DNA of 64,000 nt, taken from the NCBI GenBank assembly GCA_964569795.1, contig CAZMVB010000020.1, forward strand, positions 11,984-75,983. The letters run 5' to 3'. This stretch comes from JAHJDS01 sp964569795. GTDB lineage: Bacteria > Desulfobacterota > Desulfarculia > Desulfarculales > JAHJDS01. A program made the translations under genes and the position numbers. The number at the start of each line of letters is the position of its first letter. Within the stretch, counting starts at the first letter, position 1. The notes below the pieces were generated by a model. It was given only the letters and a program-made list of their open reading frames with translations, did no database searches and had not been told where the DNA came from. Below are positions 1 to 7,697 of this stretch, in pieces.

Positions 1-792
1 CCGGGCGATCTGCTCCTGCTCGAAGATGGGCGGGTCCATGATCGCCCGGTTGGCACCCAGTCGCTTGAGGCAGGCCAGGCCCACGCAGTCCATGGCCACC
101 CGGTTGGTGGCGGCCAGCATGACCTCGCCTTTTTTGCGTTTCCCGGTCATCGGGCCGCCGTCCACAAAGGCATCCACCCCGTCCAGGACGATCAGGTCCG
201 GCGTAAAGGCGGTGTTCAGTTCGGCGATCATCAGCCGCTGATGGGGCGAGGAGTGCAGGGCGCTCATGTACTTGGGCATCTGCTGCTGGCCGGGCAGGCA
301 GCCCACCCCCAGCTTGAGGGACATGGTGAACACGCCGCCATACTGGTGGGTCTTGAGGCAGCAGGTCTCGACCAGGCACTTGGCCTCGAGCACGGGCCGG
401 GCCACCCGGAAACCCTCGGGCCAGTGAAAATCAGGCCGTTTGATCTCGATCCAGTCGGCCTCGGGCAGGTCGTCGAACACGATCAGGCCCACGTCCTTGG
501 CGGCCAGAAGCGGCCGGACGCCCTTGGCCTCGATGACCCGGGCGGTGGATTGCCAGGACCGCTCGCCCAGGGTGATGGACTTCGCCCCCAGGCCCCACAA
601 CTCGTCGATCAGGCTGACGAGGGTCTCGTTGTCCGTGGAGCCGGGCACCGGGTCGGCGGTGTTGAAGTTGGGCTTGAGCAGGATTTGTCGTCCCTTGATC
701 GGATTTCGGTTCGCGTCCAGTTCCAGGCCGGCCAGGGCGGAACGCACCCCGGCGGCGCGGGAGTCGGTGTGGGCCAGGCTGACCAGGGACAT
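1..792 (-). CDS. DUF362 family protein, C-terminus cut by the window edge
   Basis: An uninterrupted minus-strand frame runs from ATG at 792 to the left edge (264 codons visible, no stop). An AGGAG ribosome site lies about six bases before the ATG. The translation begins MSLVSLAHTDSRAAG and contains LLKPNFN, a TKS-like LGERSW stretch, CCLKTHQYGG and VLDGVDAFVDGGP, the usual layout of DUF362 proteins. The biochemical role of that family is not settled; many members carry a ferredoxin domain after this region, which would lie outside the window. The family call rests on motif recognition only. Confidence 0.8.
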   Translation of the reverse strand, partial: MSLVSLAHTDSRAAGVRSALAGLELDANRNPIKGRQILLKPNFNTADPVPGSTDNETLVSLIDELWGLGAKSITLGERSWQSTARVIEAKGVRPLLAAKDVGLIVFDDLPEADWIEIKRPDFHWPEGFRVARPVLEAKCLVETCCLKTHQYGGVFTMSLKLGVGCLPGQQQMPKYMSALHSSPHQRLMIAELNTAFTPDLIVLDGVDAFVDGGPMTGKRKKGEVMLAATNRVAMDCVGLACLKRLGANRAIMDPPIFEQEQIAR

Positions 793-1118
793 GTCGGCTC
801 TCCTGAAAATCAGGGTCATCAATATCTGAGCCAATTACATCCGAACCACGGCCGCATTGCAACCCGGGCCGGCCGTGACCGTTGCCGGGGAGGCGAAAAA
901 TAGTTGCGCAGGTCAGGCCTGGATTATGATATATTGAATGAATCCATGGGGGTACTGATCCGAGTCGAGAACTGACGGGGTCGTCCGTGTCTGCCGCCTG
1001 GACCGGCTGTTCGGCAGCCCGCCCTTGTGAAGGCGTGAGGTCGCGGGAGGCGGCGAGCGTTTACCCATAATCACTATCACCCAGCGGCGGCCTGCCAGCA
1101 GGCCAGGGAGGTCGAAAG
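793..1118. other. Intergenic region between divergent genes
   Basis: This 326-bp stretch separates the DUF362 gene from the secreted four-repeat protein. The part near 925-945 is AT-richer than its surroundings (TATGATATATT), so a promoter is likely there, but no well-spaced -35/-10 pair is clear. No RNA gene or coding frame with a ribosome site was found. Confidence 0.4.
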
Positions 1119-2480
1119 ATGTCAAGCAGGAAGGTATTGAGTGCATTCACGGCGTTGGCCTTGCTCCTGGCGCTGGTGGCGTCGTTCAGCGTCATCTCGG
1201 CCACAACGCCCCCGGCCAGGGCCCAGGACCAGGTCCGGAGTCGGGCCTATTTCGTGGGCACTCACTGGCTGGGCCGGTGCCGGGGCGAGGGCTATTACCG
1301 CTACTATTTCGCCCCTGACGGACGGTGGGCCCTGAACGGCCGGTACCGTCAGGGCGACACCTGGCAGGTCGAGGGCGGCCAGCTGGTGGTCAAGGTCAAG
1401 GGGACCTACGCCACCGAGACCTACCCCCTCCAGAAATTCCTGGGCAAGGTCCTCCACGGCCAGAGCACCTTCCGGGGCGGCACCCCCTGCTCGCTGGGCT
1501 TCGTCAGTCGCGGGCCGCTGAGCCAGTACATTCCGCCCCAACCCCAGTACAAGACCCAAAGCTACTTCGTTGACTCGAACTGGCTGGGCCGGTGCCGGGG
1601 CGAGGGCTTCTACCGGTATCACTTCGCTGGTGACGGCCGGTGGGCCCTGAACGGCCGGTACCGCCAGGGCGACACCTGGTCGATCGAGGGCGGCACCCTG
1701 GTGGTCAAGGTCAAGGGGACCTACGCCACCGAGCGCTACCCCTTCCGAAACTACAACGGCCGGGTGCTGCACGGCAGGAGCACCTTCCACGGCGGCACCC
1801 CCTGCAGCCTGATCCGGGTCGGCGGCGGCCCGGCCGCGCAGCAGGGACCCTCCGGCGGTCAGATCGGCGCGGCCCCGGACGCCAGACAGAAATACTTCGC
1901 CGGCTCCCACTGGCTGGGCCGGTGCCGGGGCGAGGGCTACTATCGCTACTACTTTGCCCCGGACGGCCGGTGGGCCCTCAACCATCACTTCCGGCCGGGC
2001 GACACCTGGCGGATCGAGGGCGGCAACCTGGTGGTCACGGTCAAGGGCAACTACGCCACGGAGACGTATCCCTTGCGGTTGTTCAGAGGCAAGGTCCTCC
2101 ACGGCCGGAGCACCTTCCGGGGCGGCACGCCCTGCTCGATCGGCTACGTCGGCCGTGGTCCGGTCGAAAGGCGCTGGCCCCACCAGGCCCGGTTCGACAC
2201 CCCGGCCTACTTCAACAACACCCACTGGCTGGGCCGGTGCCGGGGCGAGGGCTTTTACCGTTACTTCTTCAACCCGGACGGCCGGTGGGCCCTCAACGGC
2301 CGGTACCGTCAGGGCGACACCTGGCGGATCGAGGGCGGCCAGCTGGTGGTCACGGTCAAGGGGACCTACGCCACCGAGCGCTATCCCTTCCGGAACTACA
2401 ACGGCCTGGTGTTGAACGGCAATAGCACCTTCCACGGCGGCACGCCCTGCAGCCTGATCTTCCGGCGCCGGGGACAGTGA
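1119..2480 (+). CDS. Secreted protein of four tandem ~105-residue repeats, unknown function
   Basis: The protein has 453 residues. It starts at ATG 1119, eight bases after GGGAGGT, with a signal peptide of about 36 residues ending ARAQ. The mature part is four copies of one unit beginning near residues 44, 149, 259 and 364. Each unit carries WLGRCRGEG, an aromatic YRYYF stretch, DGRWALN, GDTW, EGG-LVV-VKG-YATE-YP and ends GGTPCS. Each unit has two conserved cysteines, probably paired in the periplasm or outside the cell. The repeats are alike at DNA level too, so recent duplication or gene conversion is likely. I do not recognise the domain; the repetitive beta-like pattern suggests binding or structure rather than catalysis. 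It stands alone with its own terminator. Confidence 0.8.
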   Translation: MSSRKVLSAFTALALLLALVASFSVISATTPPARAQDQVRSRAYFVGTHWLGRCRGEGYYRYYFAPDGRWALNGRYRQGDTWQVEGGQLVVKVKGTYATETYPLQKFLGKVLHGQSTFRGGTPCSLGFVSRGPLSQYIPPQPQYKTQSYFVDSNWLGRCRGEGFYRYHFAGDGRWALNGRYRQGDTWSIEGGTLVVKVKGTYATERYPFRNYNGRVLHGRSTFHGGTPCSLIRVGGGPAAQQGPSGGQIGAAPDARQKYFAGSHWLGRCRGEGYYRYYFAPDGRWALNHHFRPGDTWRIEGGNLVVTVKGNYATETYPLRLFRGKVLHGRSTFRGGTPCSIGYVGRGPVERRWPHQARFDTPAYFNNTHWLGRCRGEGFYRYFFNPDGRWALNGRYRQGDTWRIEGGQLVVTVKGTYATERYPFRNYNGLVLNGNSTFHGGTPCSLIFRRRGQ

Positions 2481-2511
2481 CCGGGAGCCGTTCAGCTTCT
2501 TGACCGACGAC

Positions 2512-2553
2512 AACGCCGGTTCGATCCGGACATGCGGGTCGAACCGGCGTTTT
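2512..2553 (+). terminator. Rho-independent terminator after the four-repeat gene
   Basis: A perfect 13-bp stem (AACGCCGGTTCGA at 2512-2524 with TCGAACCGGCGTT at 2539-2551) is followed by a short T run. It lies just after the stop at 2480 and before the next gene, which argues against any start codon for that gene upstream of about 2555. Confidence 0.85.
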
Positions 2554-2571
2554 CGATCAGGGAGAGGGACC

Positions 2572-3105
2572 GTGCTGCTCCAAAATTTCAGGAAGGAAAT
2601 TTTCCGCCCGGATTGCAATCCCGGGTTCGAGACGTTGCATTGCCACGCCCATCTGGATCAGGACGTGGCCGAGGTCCTGCCCTATCTCAACCGGGACCTG
2701 GGCGGCTTCGAGTACACCCTCGACCCGCCCAGCGTCACCTTCCGGGCCCACGGCAAGCTGATCACGATCCACCCCCGGCTGATCGCGGTCAACGCCCTCA
2801 AGGACGAGGACGAGGCCGACAAGATCCTGGCCTGGCTTCTGGGCGAGATCAACCGGGTCTGGGACGAGCGCGACTCGATCGAGCCCAAGTACGACGGCGA
2901 GGGACGGCCCCAGGTCTTCGAGATCGTCAAGCGCCTGCCCCGGACCAACTGCCGTGAGTGCGGCCGGCCGACCTGTCTGGTCTTTGCCGCCCAGGTGGCC
3001 GAGGGCGCCTTCGGTCCCGGGGACTGCCCGGCCCTGGACCCGGAGGGCCGCGACCGATTGGGGGCCTATCTGGCGCGGTTTCCGTCCTGGCTCGAGGCCG
3101 TCTGA
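2572..3105 (+). CDS. [4Fe-4S] domain protein
   Basis: The product has 177 residues with a GTG start at 2572 behind GGAGAGGG; a longer frame from 2500 would include the terminator and is rejected. The N-terminal 130 residues resemble no family I know (HCHAHLDQDVAEVLPYLN, DEADKILAWLLGEIN). The C-terminus has C-x2-C-x4-C-x16-C (NCRECGRPTCLVFAA then GDCPAL), the PF04060-type four-cysteine Fe-S motif found in the acetyl-CoA synthase gamma subunit and related redox proteins. It is probably a cytoplasmic redox or cofactor-handling protein of anaerobes. The Fe-S motif is clear, the function is not. Confidence 0.75.
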   Translation: MLLQNFRKEIFRPDCNPGFETLHCHAHLDQDVAEVLPYLNRDLGGFEYTLDPPSVTFRAHGKLITIHPRLIAVNALKDEDEADKILAWLLGEINRVWDERDSIEPKYDGEGRPQVFEIVKRLPRTNCRECGRPTCLVFAAQVAEGAFGPGDCPALDPEGRDRLGAYLARFPSWLEAV

Positions 3106-3212
3106 TCTCCCCTCCCCCCGCCCCCCGGCAGTCTCATTCCCGCCTCAAGGCACGCCTGTTCGCAAGATCAGGCGTCATGGCACACCACACCGGATGCATC
3201 CCGACAAGGGCA

Positions 3213-3242
3213 TTGACGCCCGACCGGGAATTGTAGTAGGTT
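3213..3242 (+). promoter_or_regulatory. Candidate sigma-70 promoter
   Basis: TTGACG at 3213-3218 and TAGGTT at 3237-3242 are 18 bp apart, in the 263-bp gap upstream of the membrane protein at 3369. The implied leader is about 120 nt. This is a pattern match only. Confidence 0.35.
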
Positions 3243-3368
3243 CGCGAATCGGTCCATCGGCGGCGGGTCCGTCGGGGGGATCGAGACCCATGAGGCCGCT
3301 CAAGGCAGCGGAATAAATATGGACAAACCGGCCCGGAAAAGACCGGCGCCGGCCTGGGGTGATGGTTC

Positions 3369-3965
3369 ATGGAGACGGGCATCAAGAACCAGCCGGAAGC
3401 AGTTGACAACAGCCGGCCGGGGCCCGACCTCCGGCCCTTGCCGCAGGGGTCGGCCGGGATCAAGGACAGGACCGAGCCGGGCGGCGGAGAGGCGCGGGTT
3501 TTCTGGCAGCAATGGGGCGTCCTCCCCCTGACGATCATGACCACGGCCGCGGCCATCGGCCTGTCCCTGGTCATGACCACCGCCGCCTACCTCCTGATCG
3601 ATCCGGCCCACCTGGGCGTCGCCTCGATCATGGCCCTCATCTGCCCCCTGGTCATCGCCCCGCCCCTCTGCCTCTACTGGTTCTCCCTGCTCAAGCAGCA
3701 CCAGCGCACCCAGCAGGAACTCCTCGAGGCCAACCGGGAACTGGCCGTGGCCCTGTCCCGGGTCAAGGAATTGACCGGCCTGCTGCCCATCTGCTCCTCA
3801 TGCAAGCGCATCCGCGACGATCAGGGCTACTGGACCCGGCTCGAGACCTATCTGACGAAACATTCACGGGCCGAATTTACCCACGGGATCTGTCCCGAAT
3901 GCCGCCGAAAGCTCTATCCCGAACTGACGGCGGTGAGCGACGACCCGCATCAGCCGATCAAATGA
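3369..3965 (+). CDS. Membrane protein with C-terminal cysteine (zinc-like) motif
   Basis: The protein has 198 residues. A hydrophilic N-terminus of about 50 residues is followed by two membrane helices (about 52-75 and 82-105), a short coiled coil (residues 108-135) and a C-terminal module LTGLLPICSSCKRIRDDQGYW...HGICPEC. That module (C-x2-C and C-x2-C) is common at the end of histidine kinases and response regulators in Desulfobacterota and Geobacter-like bacteria. Here it is attached to a membrane anchor with no kinase or receiver domain. A role in signalling is inferred. The stop overlaps the start of the next gene (ATGA), so the two are probably translated together. Confidence 0.7.
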   Translation: METGIKNQPEAVDNSRPGPDLRPLPQGSAGIKDRTEPGGGEARVFWQQWGVLPLTIMTTAAAIGLSLVMTTAAYLLIDPAHLGVASIMALICPLVIAPPLCLYWFSLLKQHQRTQQELLEANRELAVALSRVKELTGLLPICSSCKRIRDDQGYWTRLETYLTKHSRAEFTHGICPECRRKLYPELTAVSDDPHQPIK

Positions 3966-4915
3966 ACGTCCTCATCCCCACAGACGCCTTTCCGTCGGTC
4001 AGCCGGATCTTGGGGCGGCTCCTGCCGGACGACGAGGTCTGGCAGGGCCCCACGGCCGAGGGGCTGACCCGCCTGAGCTGGGCCGAGGTCCTGATCCCGG
4101 AGATGCTGCCGATCACCGCCGAGATCATCGCCGCCGGCCGGCTGCGGCTGATCCAGCAGTACGGTGTCGGCCTGGAGGGGGTGGACCTCGAGGCCGCCAC
4201 CCGGGCCGGGGTGCCGGTCTGCAACGTCCCGGGCGAGGTCGCCCCGGCCAACGCCGAATCGACCGCCGAGCACGCCGTGTTCCTGATGATGGCCTGCGCC
4301 CGCAAGCTGAACGAGTGCCGGGGGACCCTGATTCACGGCCCCTGGGGCTTTCCCCTGGGGCGCGGAATATTCGGCCACACGGCGTTGATCGTCGGTCTGG
4401 GCCGGGTCGGGCAGGGCCTGGCCAAAAAACTGATTGCCCTGGGCGTGCAGGTCATGGCCGTCAAGGCCCATCCGGCCAAAGAACTGGCCCGGGAACTGGG
4501 CCTGACCCGCCTGGGCGGCCCGGACGATTTTCGAGAGATGCTCCCCGGGGCCGACTTCGTGGTTTCAACCGTCACGGCCAACCCGGCGACCATCGGGCTG
4601 TTCGACCGCGAGGTCTTCGGTGGGATGAAGCCGGGGGCCGTGTTCGTGAACGTCAGCCGGGGGGCGGTGGTGGACGAGGCGGCCCTGATCGAGGCGCTCG
4701 AGAGCGGCCACCTGGCCGGGGCCGGCCTGGACGTCTTTCGGACCGAACCGCCGCCGGCCGACCATCCCCTGTTTTCCCTGGACACGGTGGTGGCCACCCC
4801 GCACGTGGCCGGCGTGACCGAGCAGTCACATGAGGCCATCGGCCGGGTGGTGGCCCAGAACATCGAGCGGCTGCGCCAGCGCCGGCCCCTGTTGCATCAG
4901 GCCAACCGGATCTGA
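3962..4915 (+). CDS. D-isomer-specific 2-hydroxyacid dehydrogenase family protein
   Basis: The product has 317 residues from ATG 3962, sharing ATGA with the stop of the upstream gene. The family reduces 2-oxoacids to D-2-hydroxyacids with NAD(P)H. Visible landmarks are the Rossmann loop GLGRVGQGL, the catalytic Arg in NVSRGAVVDE, Glu in FRTEPPP and His in ATPHVAGVT. Length is normal for the family. The substrate cannot be read from sequence; glyoxylate/hydroxypyruvate and phosphoglycerate dehydrogenases have the same fold. Confidence 0.9.
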   Translation: MNVLIPTDAFPSVSRILGRLLPDDEVWQGPTAEGLTRLSWAEVLIPEMLPITAEIIAAGRLRLIQQYGVGLEGVDLEAATRAGVPVCNVPGEVAPANAESTAEHAVFLMMACARKLNECRGTLIHGPWGFPLGRGIFGHTALIVGLGRVGQGLAKKLIALGVQVMAVKAHPAKELARELGLTRLGGPDDFREMLPGADFVVSTVTANPATIGLFDREVFGGMKPGAVFVNVSRGAVVDEAALIEALESGHLAGAGLDVFRTEPPPADHPLFSLDTVVATPHVAGVTEQSHEAIGRVVAQNIERLRQRRPLLHQANRI

Positions 4916-4943
4916 GCCTGGCCGGCCGGCCTCGACGGCTCAG
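4912..4943. terminator. Possible bidirectional terminator hairpin between convergent genes
   Basis: CTGAGCC (4912-4918) pairs with GGCTCAG (4937-4943) around a GGCCGGCC core. Both arms contain the stop codons of the converging genes ending at 4915 and 4940. There is no strong T run, so the call is tentative. Confidence 0.35.
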
Positions 4944-5797
4944 GGATTGCCCTCCAGGACAAAGGTCGGATTCCGCAGCAGGGACACATCCTGAAGCCGC
5001 CGCTCGATCATCGCCTTGAATGCGGGGTCGGTCAGGATGTAGAACCGGTCTTCCCGGATCGCCTCGAAAACCAGGTCCGCCACCTCCTCACCGGGCATCC
5101 CCTGCTCGACCCTGGTCTTGAAGAACTGGAACCACATCTCCTGCTCCGGACTCCGGACGTCGTCTTCGGGACGGTTGCGCAGGTCAGCCGGGCGATTCCG
5201 TTCCGCGTCCATGATCCGGGTCTTGACAAACCCGGGGCAGAGCACCGACACGCCGATCCGGCCGCCGGTCAACGACAGTTCGTGATACAGGGTCTCGGAC
5301 AGGGTGACCACGCCGTGCTTGGACACCTTGTAGGCGGCCTGGCCCGGCCCGGAGACCAGGCCGGCCAGGGACGAGGTGTTGACGATGTGGCCCTCGGTCC
5401 CCTGGTCGAGCATGATCGGCACAAAGGCCCGGATGCCGTGGATCACGCCCCAGAGGTTCACCCCCAACACCCAGTGCCAGTCCTCGATGGTGGTCTCCCA
5501 GGTCAGGCGGCCGGCGCCCACGCCGGCGTTGTTGAACAGGACATGGACCGCCCCGAAGGCCTCGATCGCTTTTTCGGCCAGGGCCTCGACTTCTTCAAAT
5601 CTGGAAACGTCAGTCCTGACCGCCAACACCGGGGCGCCGCCCGCTTGTATCTCCCGGGCCGCGGCCGTCAGAGCCGCCTCCTCCACGTCGGCCAGGACGA
5701 CCTTCATCCCCTCCCGGGCGCACCGCTCGGCCAGTCCCCGGCCGATGCCGCTGGCCGCCCCGGTCACGACCGCCACCTTGTCCTGAAAGTCCTTCAT
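4940..5797 (-). CDS. Short-chain dehydrogenase/reductase (SDR)
   Basis: The product has 285 residues with the start taken at ATG 5797 (MKDFQDKVAVV), since SDR homology begins there and a GGGGG stretch precedes it; an upstream ATG at 5857 would add 20 unlikely residues. It shows the classical SDR pattern: TGAASGIG for the dinucleotide, NNAGVG, catalytic Ser in NTSSLAGL and YKVSK. Members oxidise or reduce alcohols, ketones or sugars with NAD(P)H. The C-terminal 60 residues are typical of classical SDRs of broad substrate range. Its partners are unknown. Confidence 0.9.
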   Translation of the reverse strand: MKDFQDKVAVVTGAASGIGRGLAERCAREGMKVVLADVEEAALTAAAREIQAGGAPVLAVRTDVSRFEEVEALAEKAIEAFGAVHVLFNNAGVGAGRLTWETTIEDWHWVLGVNLWGVIHGIRAFVPIMLDQGTEGHIVNTSSLAGLVSGPGQAAYKVSKHGVVTLSETLYHELSLTGGRIGVSVLCPGFVKTRIMDAERNRPADLRNRPEDDVRSPEQEMWFQFFKTRVEQGMPGEEVADLVFEAIREDRFYILTDPAFKAMIERRLQDVSLLRNPTFVLEGNP

Positions 5798-5872
5798 GAT
5801 TGCCCCCGATGTTCGGTTCCGGTCAGACCACCAAGAAACCATCCCGTATGGAAGCACGACGGGACACCTGAT

Positions 5873-7015
5873 TCAAGCATCTCGGCCTAAAAGGTGCTGG
5901 TTGCCGATCCGGACCCGCCTCAGGCCGGCCGCCCGGGCCGCGGCCAGGGCCTCTCGTGCGTGCCGACGCGAGGTGGTCGGCAGATCGGTCATCCGGAACT
6001 CGGGATGAAAGGCCAGCAGCGCATAGGGGATGTCCGGGTCGATCCCGGCGATGAACCGGGCGATCCGGCCCACCTCGGCGGCGTCCACGTAGCCCGGGAC
6101 GAGCAGGGTCGCCGCCACCAGCAGGGGCGGGTCGGGTCTTTCGTCAAGCCGGGCCGCTACCCGGGCGAAATTTTTGAGCGTCCGTTGGTTGCGCGCCCCG
6201 GTCAGGGCCCGGTGCAGGTGGCCGGAAAATGCCTTGAGATCGAACTTGATGGTGCCGCCCGACTCCAAAGCGAGGTCGATCATTTCGTCCAGGTACCGCG
6301 GGGCCACTGAGCCGTTGGTCTCCCAGCAGACGCGCAGGATTTTTTCTCCCCGGGCCTGCCGGGCCAGGCGGGACGTTTCCAGGGAATGGACCACCTGGGG
6401 CGACGGGTCGCCGCCGAAAAAGCAGATGCAGCTCGCCAGCGGGGTGACCGCCGCGGCCAACTCGGCGGCGCTGACCGTGCCCGGCCGGTTGGTGCTTTGC
6501 TTGAAGGTCCAGTTCTGGCAGAACAGGCAGTCGAACGAGCAGGCCTCGTAAAACACGGCCAGGTTGAACTCGCCCCGTTGGGGGCCATCCCGGCCGGCGA
6601 ACCGGGGATGCCCCGCGCCCGTACCGCCGGCGCAGACCCAATCGGCCACGCAATTGGTGGGCAGGGGGTCCAGGTACCACGACACCCGGCCCGTGTCCTC
6701 GTCGCCGCCGTTCAGCCGGCCGGCCTGGTTCTTTCTGAGGCCGCAATATCCGAATCGCCCGGGGCCTATCCGGCAGAGGTTGAGGCATCGGTCGCAGACC
6801 AGGCCCCCTTGGTCCCGGGGAGGCCGGGGGGGCAGGCCGAACGGCCTCCGGGCCGCCGCGTGGACGCCGGCCAGATCCTCCCGGATCCGATCGCCGTGTT
6901 CGGTCAGGCAGGCGGCGCAGAACCCCAGCCCGGCCGACACCGGCCCCGTGGTCCGGCCGCAGAGCCGGCAGGCGGCCGGATGCGGCCCCCGGCCTTGACG
7001 GGCGCCCATGATCAC
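5873..7015 (-). CDS. Radical SAM protein, pyruvate-formate-lyase-activase-like, with cysteine-rich N-terminus
   Basis: The product has about 380 residues; ATG at 7015 or 7009 is possible. Residues 17-36 carry two CxxC pairs (CRLCG, CAAC), then further cysteines at CDRCLNLC and GYCG, and then the radical SAM site CSFDCLFCQNW (C-x3-C-x2-C). FFGGDPSPQ and KFDLKAF follow as in COG1313/COG1180 activase-like enzymes. The protein probably generates a 5'-deoxyadenosyl radical to modify a protein or small molecule. A second protein of this kind lies at 35937-36869. No glycyl radical partner is adjacent, so the substrate is unknown. Confidence 0.85.
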   Translation of the reverse strand: MIMGARQGRGPHPAACRLCGRTTGPVSAGLGFCAACLTEHGDRIREDLAGVHAAARRPFGLPPRPPRDQGGLVCDRCLNLCRIGPGRFGYCGLRKNQAGRLNGGDEDTGRVSWYLDPLPTNCVADWVCAGGTGAGHPRFAGRDGPQRGEFNLAVFYEACSFDCLFCQNWTFKQSTNRPGTVSAAELAAAVTPLASCICFFGGDPSPQVVHSLETSRLARQARGEKILRVCWETNGSVAPRYLDEMIDLALESGGTIKFDLKAFSGHLHRALTGARNQRTLKNFARVAARLDERPDPPLLVAATLLVPGYVDAAEVGRIARFIAGIDPDIPYALLAFHPEFRMTDLPTTSRRHAREALAAARAAGLRRVRIGNQHLLGRDA

Positions 7016-7129
7016 TCCTCCCGAATCAGAATATCAGGTCTCGGCCGCGGCTGACAGGGGCCGGCCGGCCGCGGGACTGGAGGCCGACAGCCGGGTCCAG
7101 GTCGCCTTTCCGGGCGGAGAGTGACCTGG

Positions 7130-7654
7130 TCAGGCCGCCGGGCCCCGGGGCGGACGCCAGGGCCTGAGCCGGGGCAGCCAGCGGGGGACGTGGCGCTTAT
7201 ACGCGGAATAGGTCGGGCCGAAGCGGCGCTCGAGGTCCGGCTCCTCCCGGTATTTGATCCAAAAGAAATTTCCGGTCATGAAGATTGCCAGCCAGGCCAG
7301 CAGACCCCACGAGACGAACAAGGCCGCCTCGCCCAGGAGGACGGCGAAGACCCCGGTGATCATCGGATTGCGGACCAGGCCGTAAGGGCCGCGGGTCACC
7401 AGGCGGGTCGGCGGGGCCCAGAGGGCCAGGGTCCCCTGGCCGACCCGGACGAACAGGGAGACGGTCCAGGCCCACAGCGCCAGCCCGCCCAGGACGAAAC
7501 AGCCGCCCAGGGCCGCCAGGACCAGACGCGGGATCAGGGGGACGGCCGCTGGCCAATCGAGCCGGGACTGCAAGACCAGGACGGCCGCCGGGACGACCAG
7601 GGTGACGACGGCCGGCAGGGCCAGGACGGCGGCGACGTGTCGCCAGGGGGACAT
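7130..7654 (-). CDS. Isoprenylcysteine carboxyl methyltransferase-like membrane protein
   Basis: The product has 174 residues with four or five hydrophobic helices. The C-terminal half has TRGPYGLVRNPM, GNFFWIKYREEPDLERRFG and YSAYKRHVPRW, the RNPM / EE-x-L-x-x-x-FG / Y-x-x-Y signature of the ICMT/PEMT-like family, whose members methylate lipids or small substrates with S-adenosylmethionine at the membrane. It sits 43 bp downstream of the hybrid kinase on the same strand and may be co-transcribed with it. Its substrate is not known. Confidence 0.8.
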   Translation of the reverse strand: MSPWRHVAAVLALPAVVTLVVPAAVLVLQSRLDWPAAVPLIPRLVLAALGGCFVLGGLALWAWTVSLFVRVGQGTLALWAPPTRLVTRGPYGLVRNPMITGVFAVLLGEAALFVSWGLLAWLAIFMTGNFFWIKYREEPDLERRFGPTYSAYKRHVPRWLPRLRPWRPPRGPAA

Positions 7655-7697
7655 GATGCCTTCTCCGGGACGGTCCGGGCCCGGCGGACGGGCCCCG

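Noticed and set aside
241..903. Plus-strand open frames over the first 0.9 kb
   Set aside because: They are antisense to the DUF362 frame, which has a ribosome site, recognisable motifs and normal protein composition.
2500..2571. Longer N-terminus for the Fe-S protein from TTG 2500
   Set aside because: It would translate through the perfect terminator hairpin at 2512-2553; GTG 2572 has a good ribosome site.
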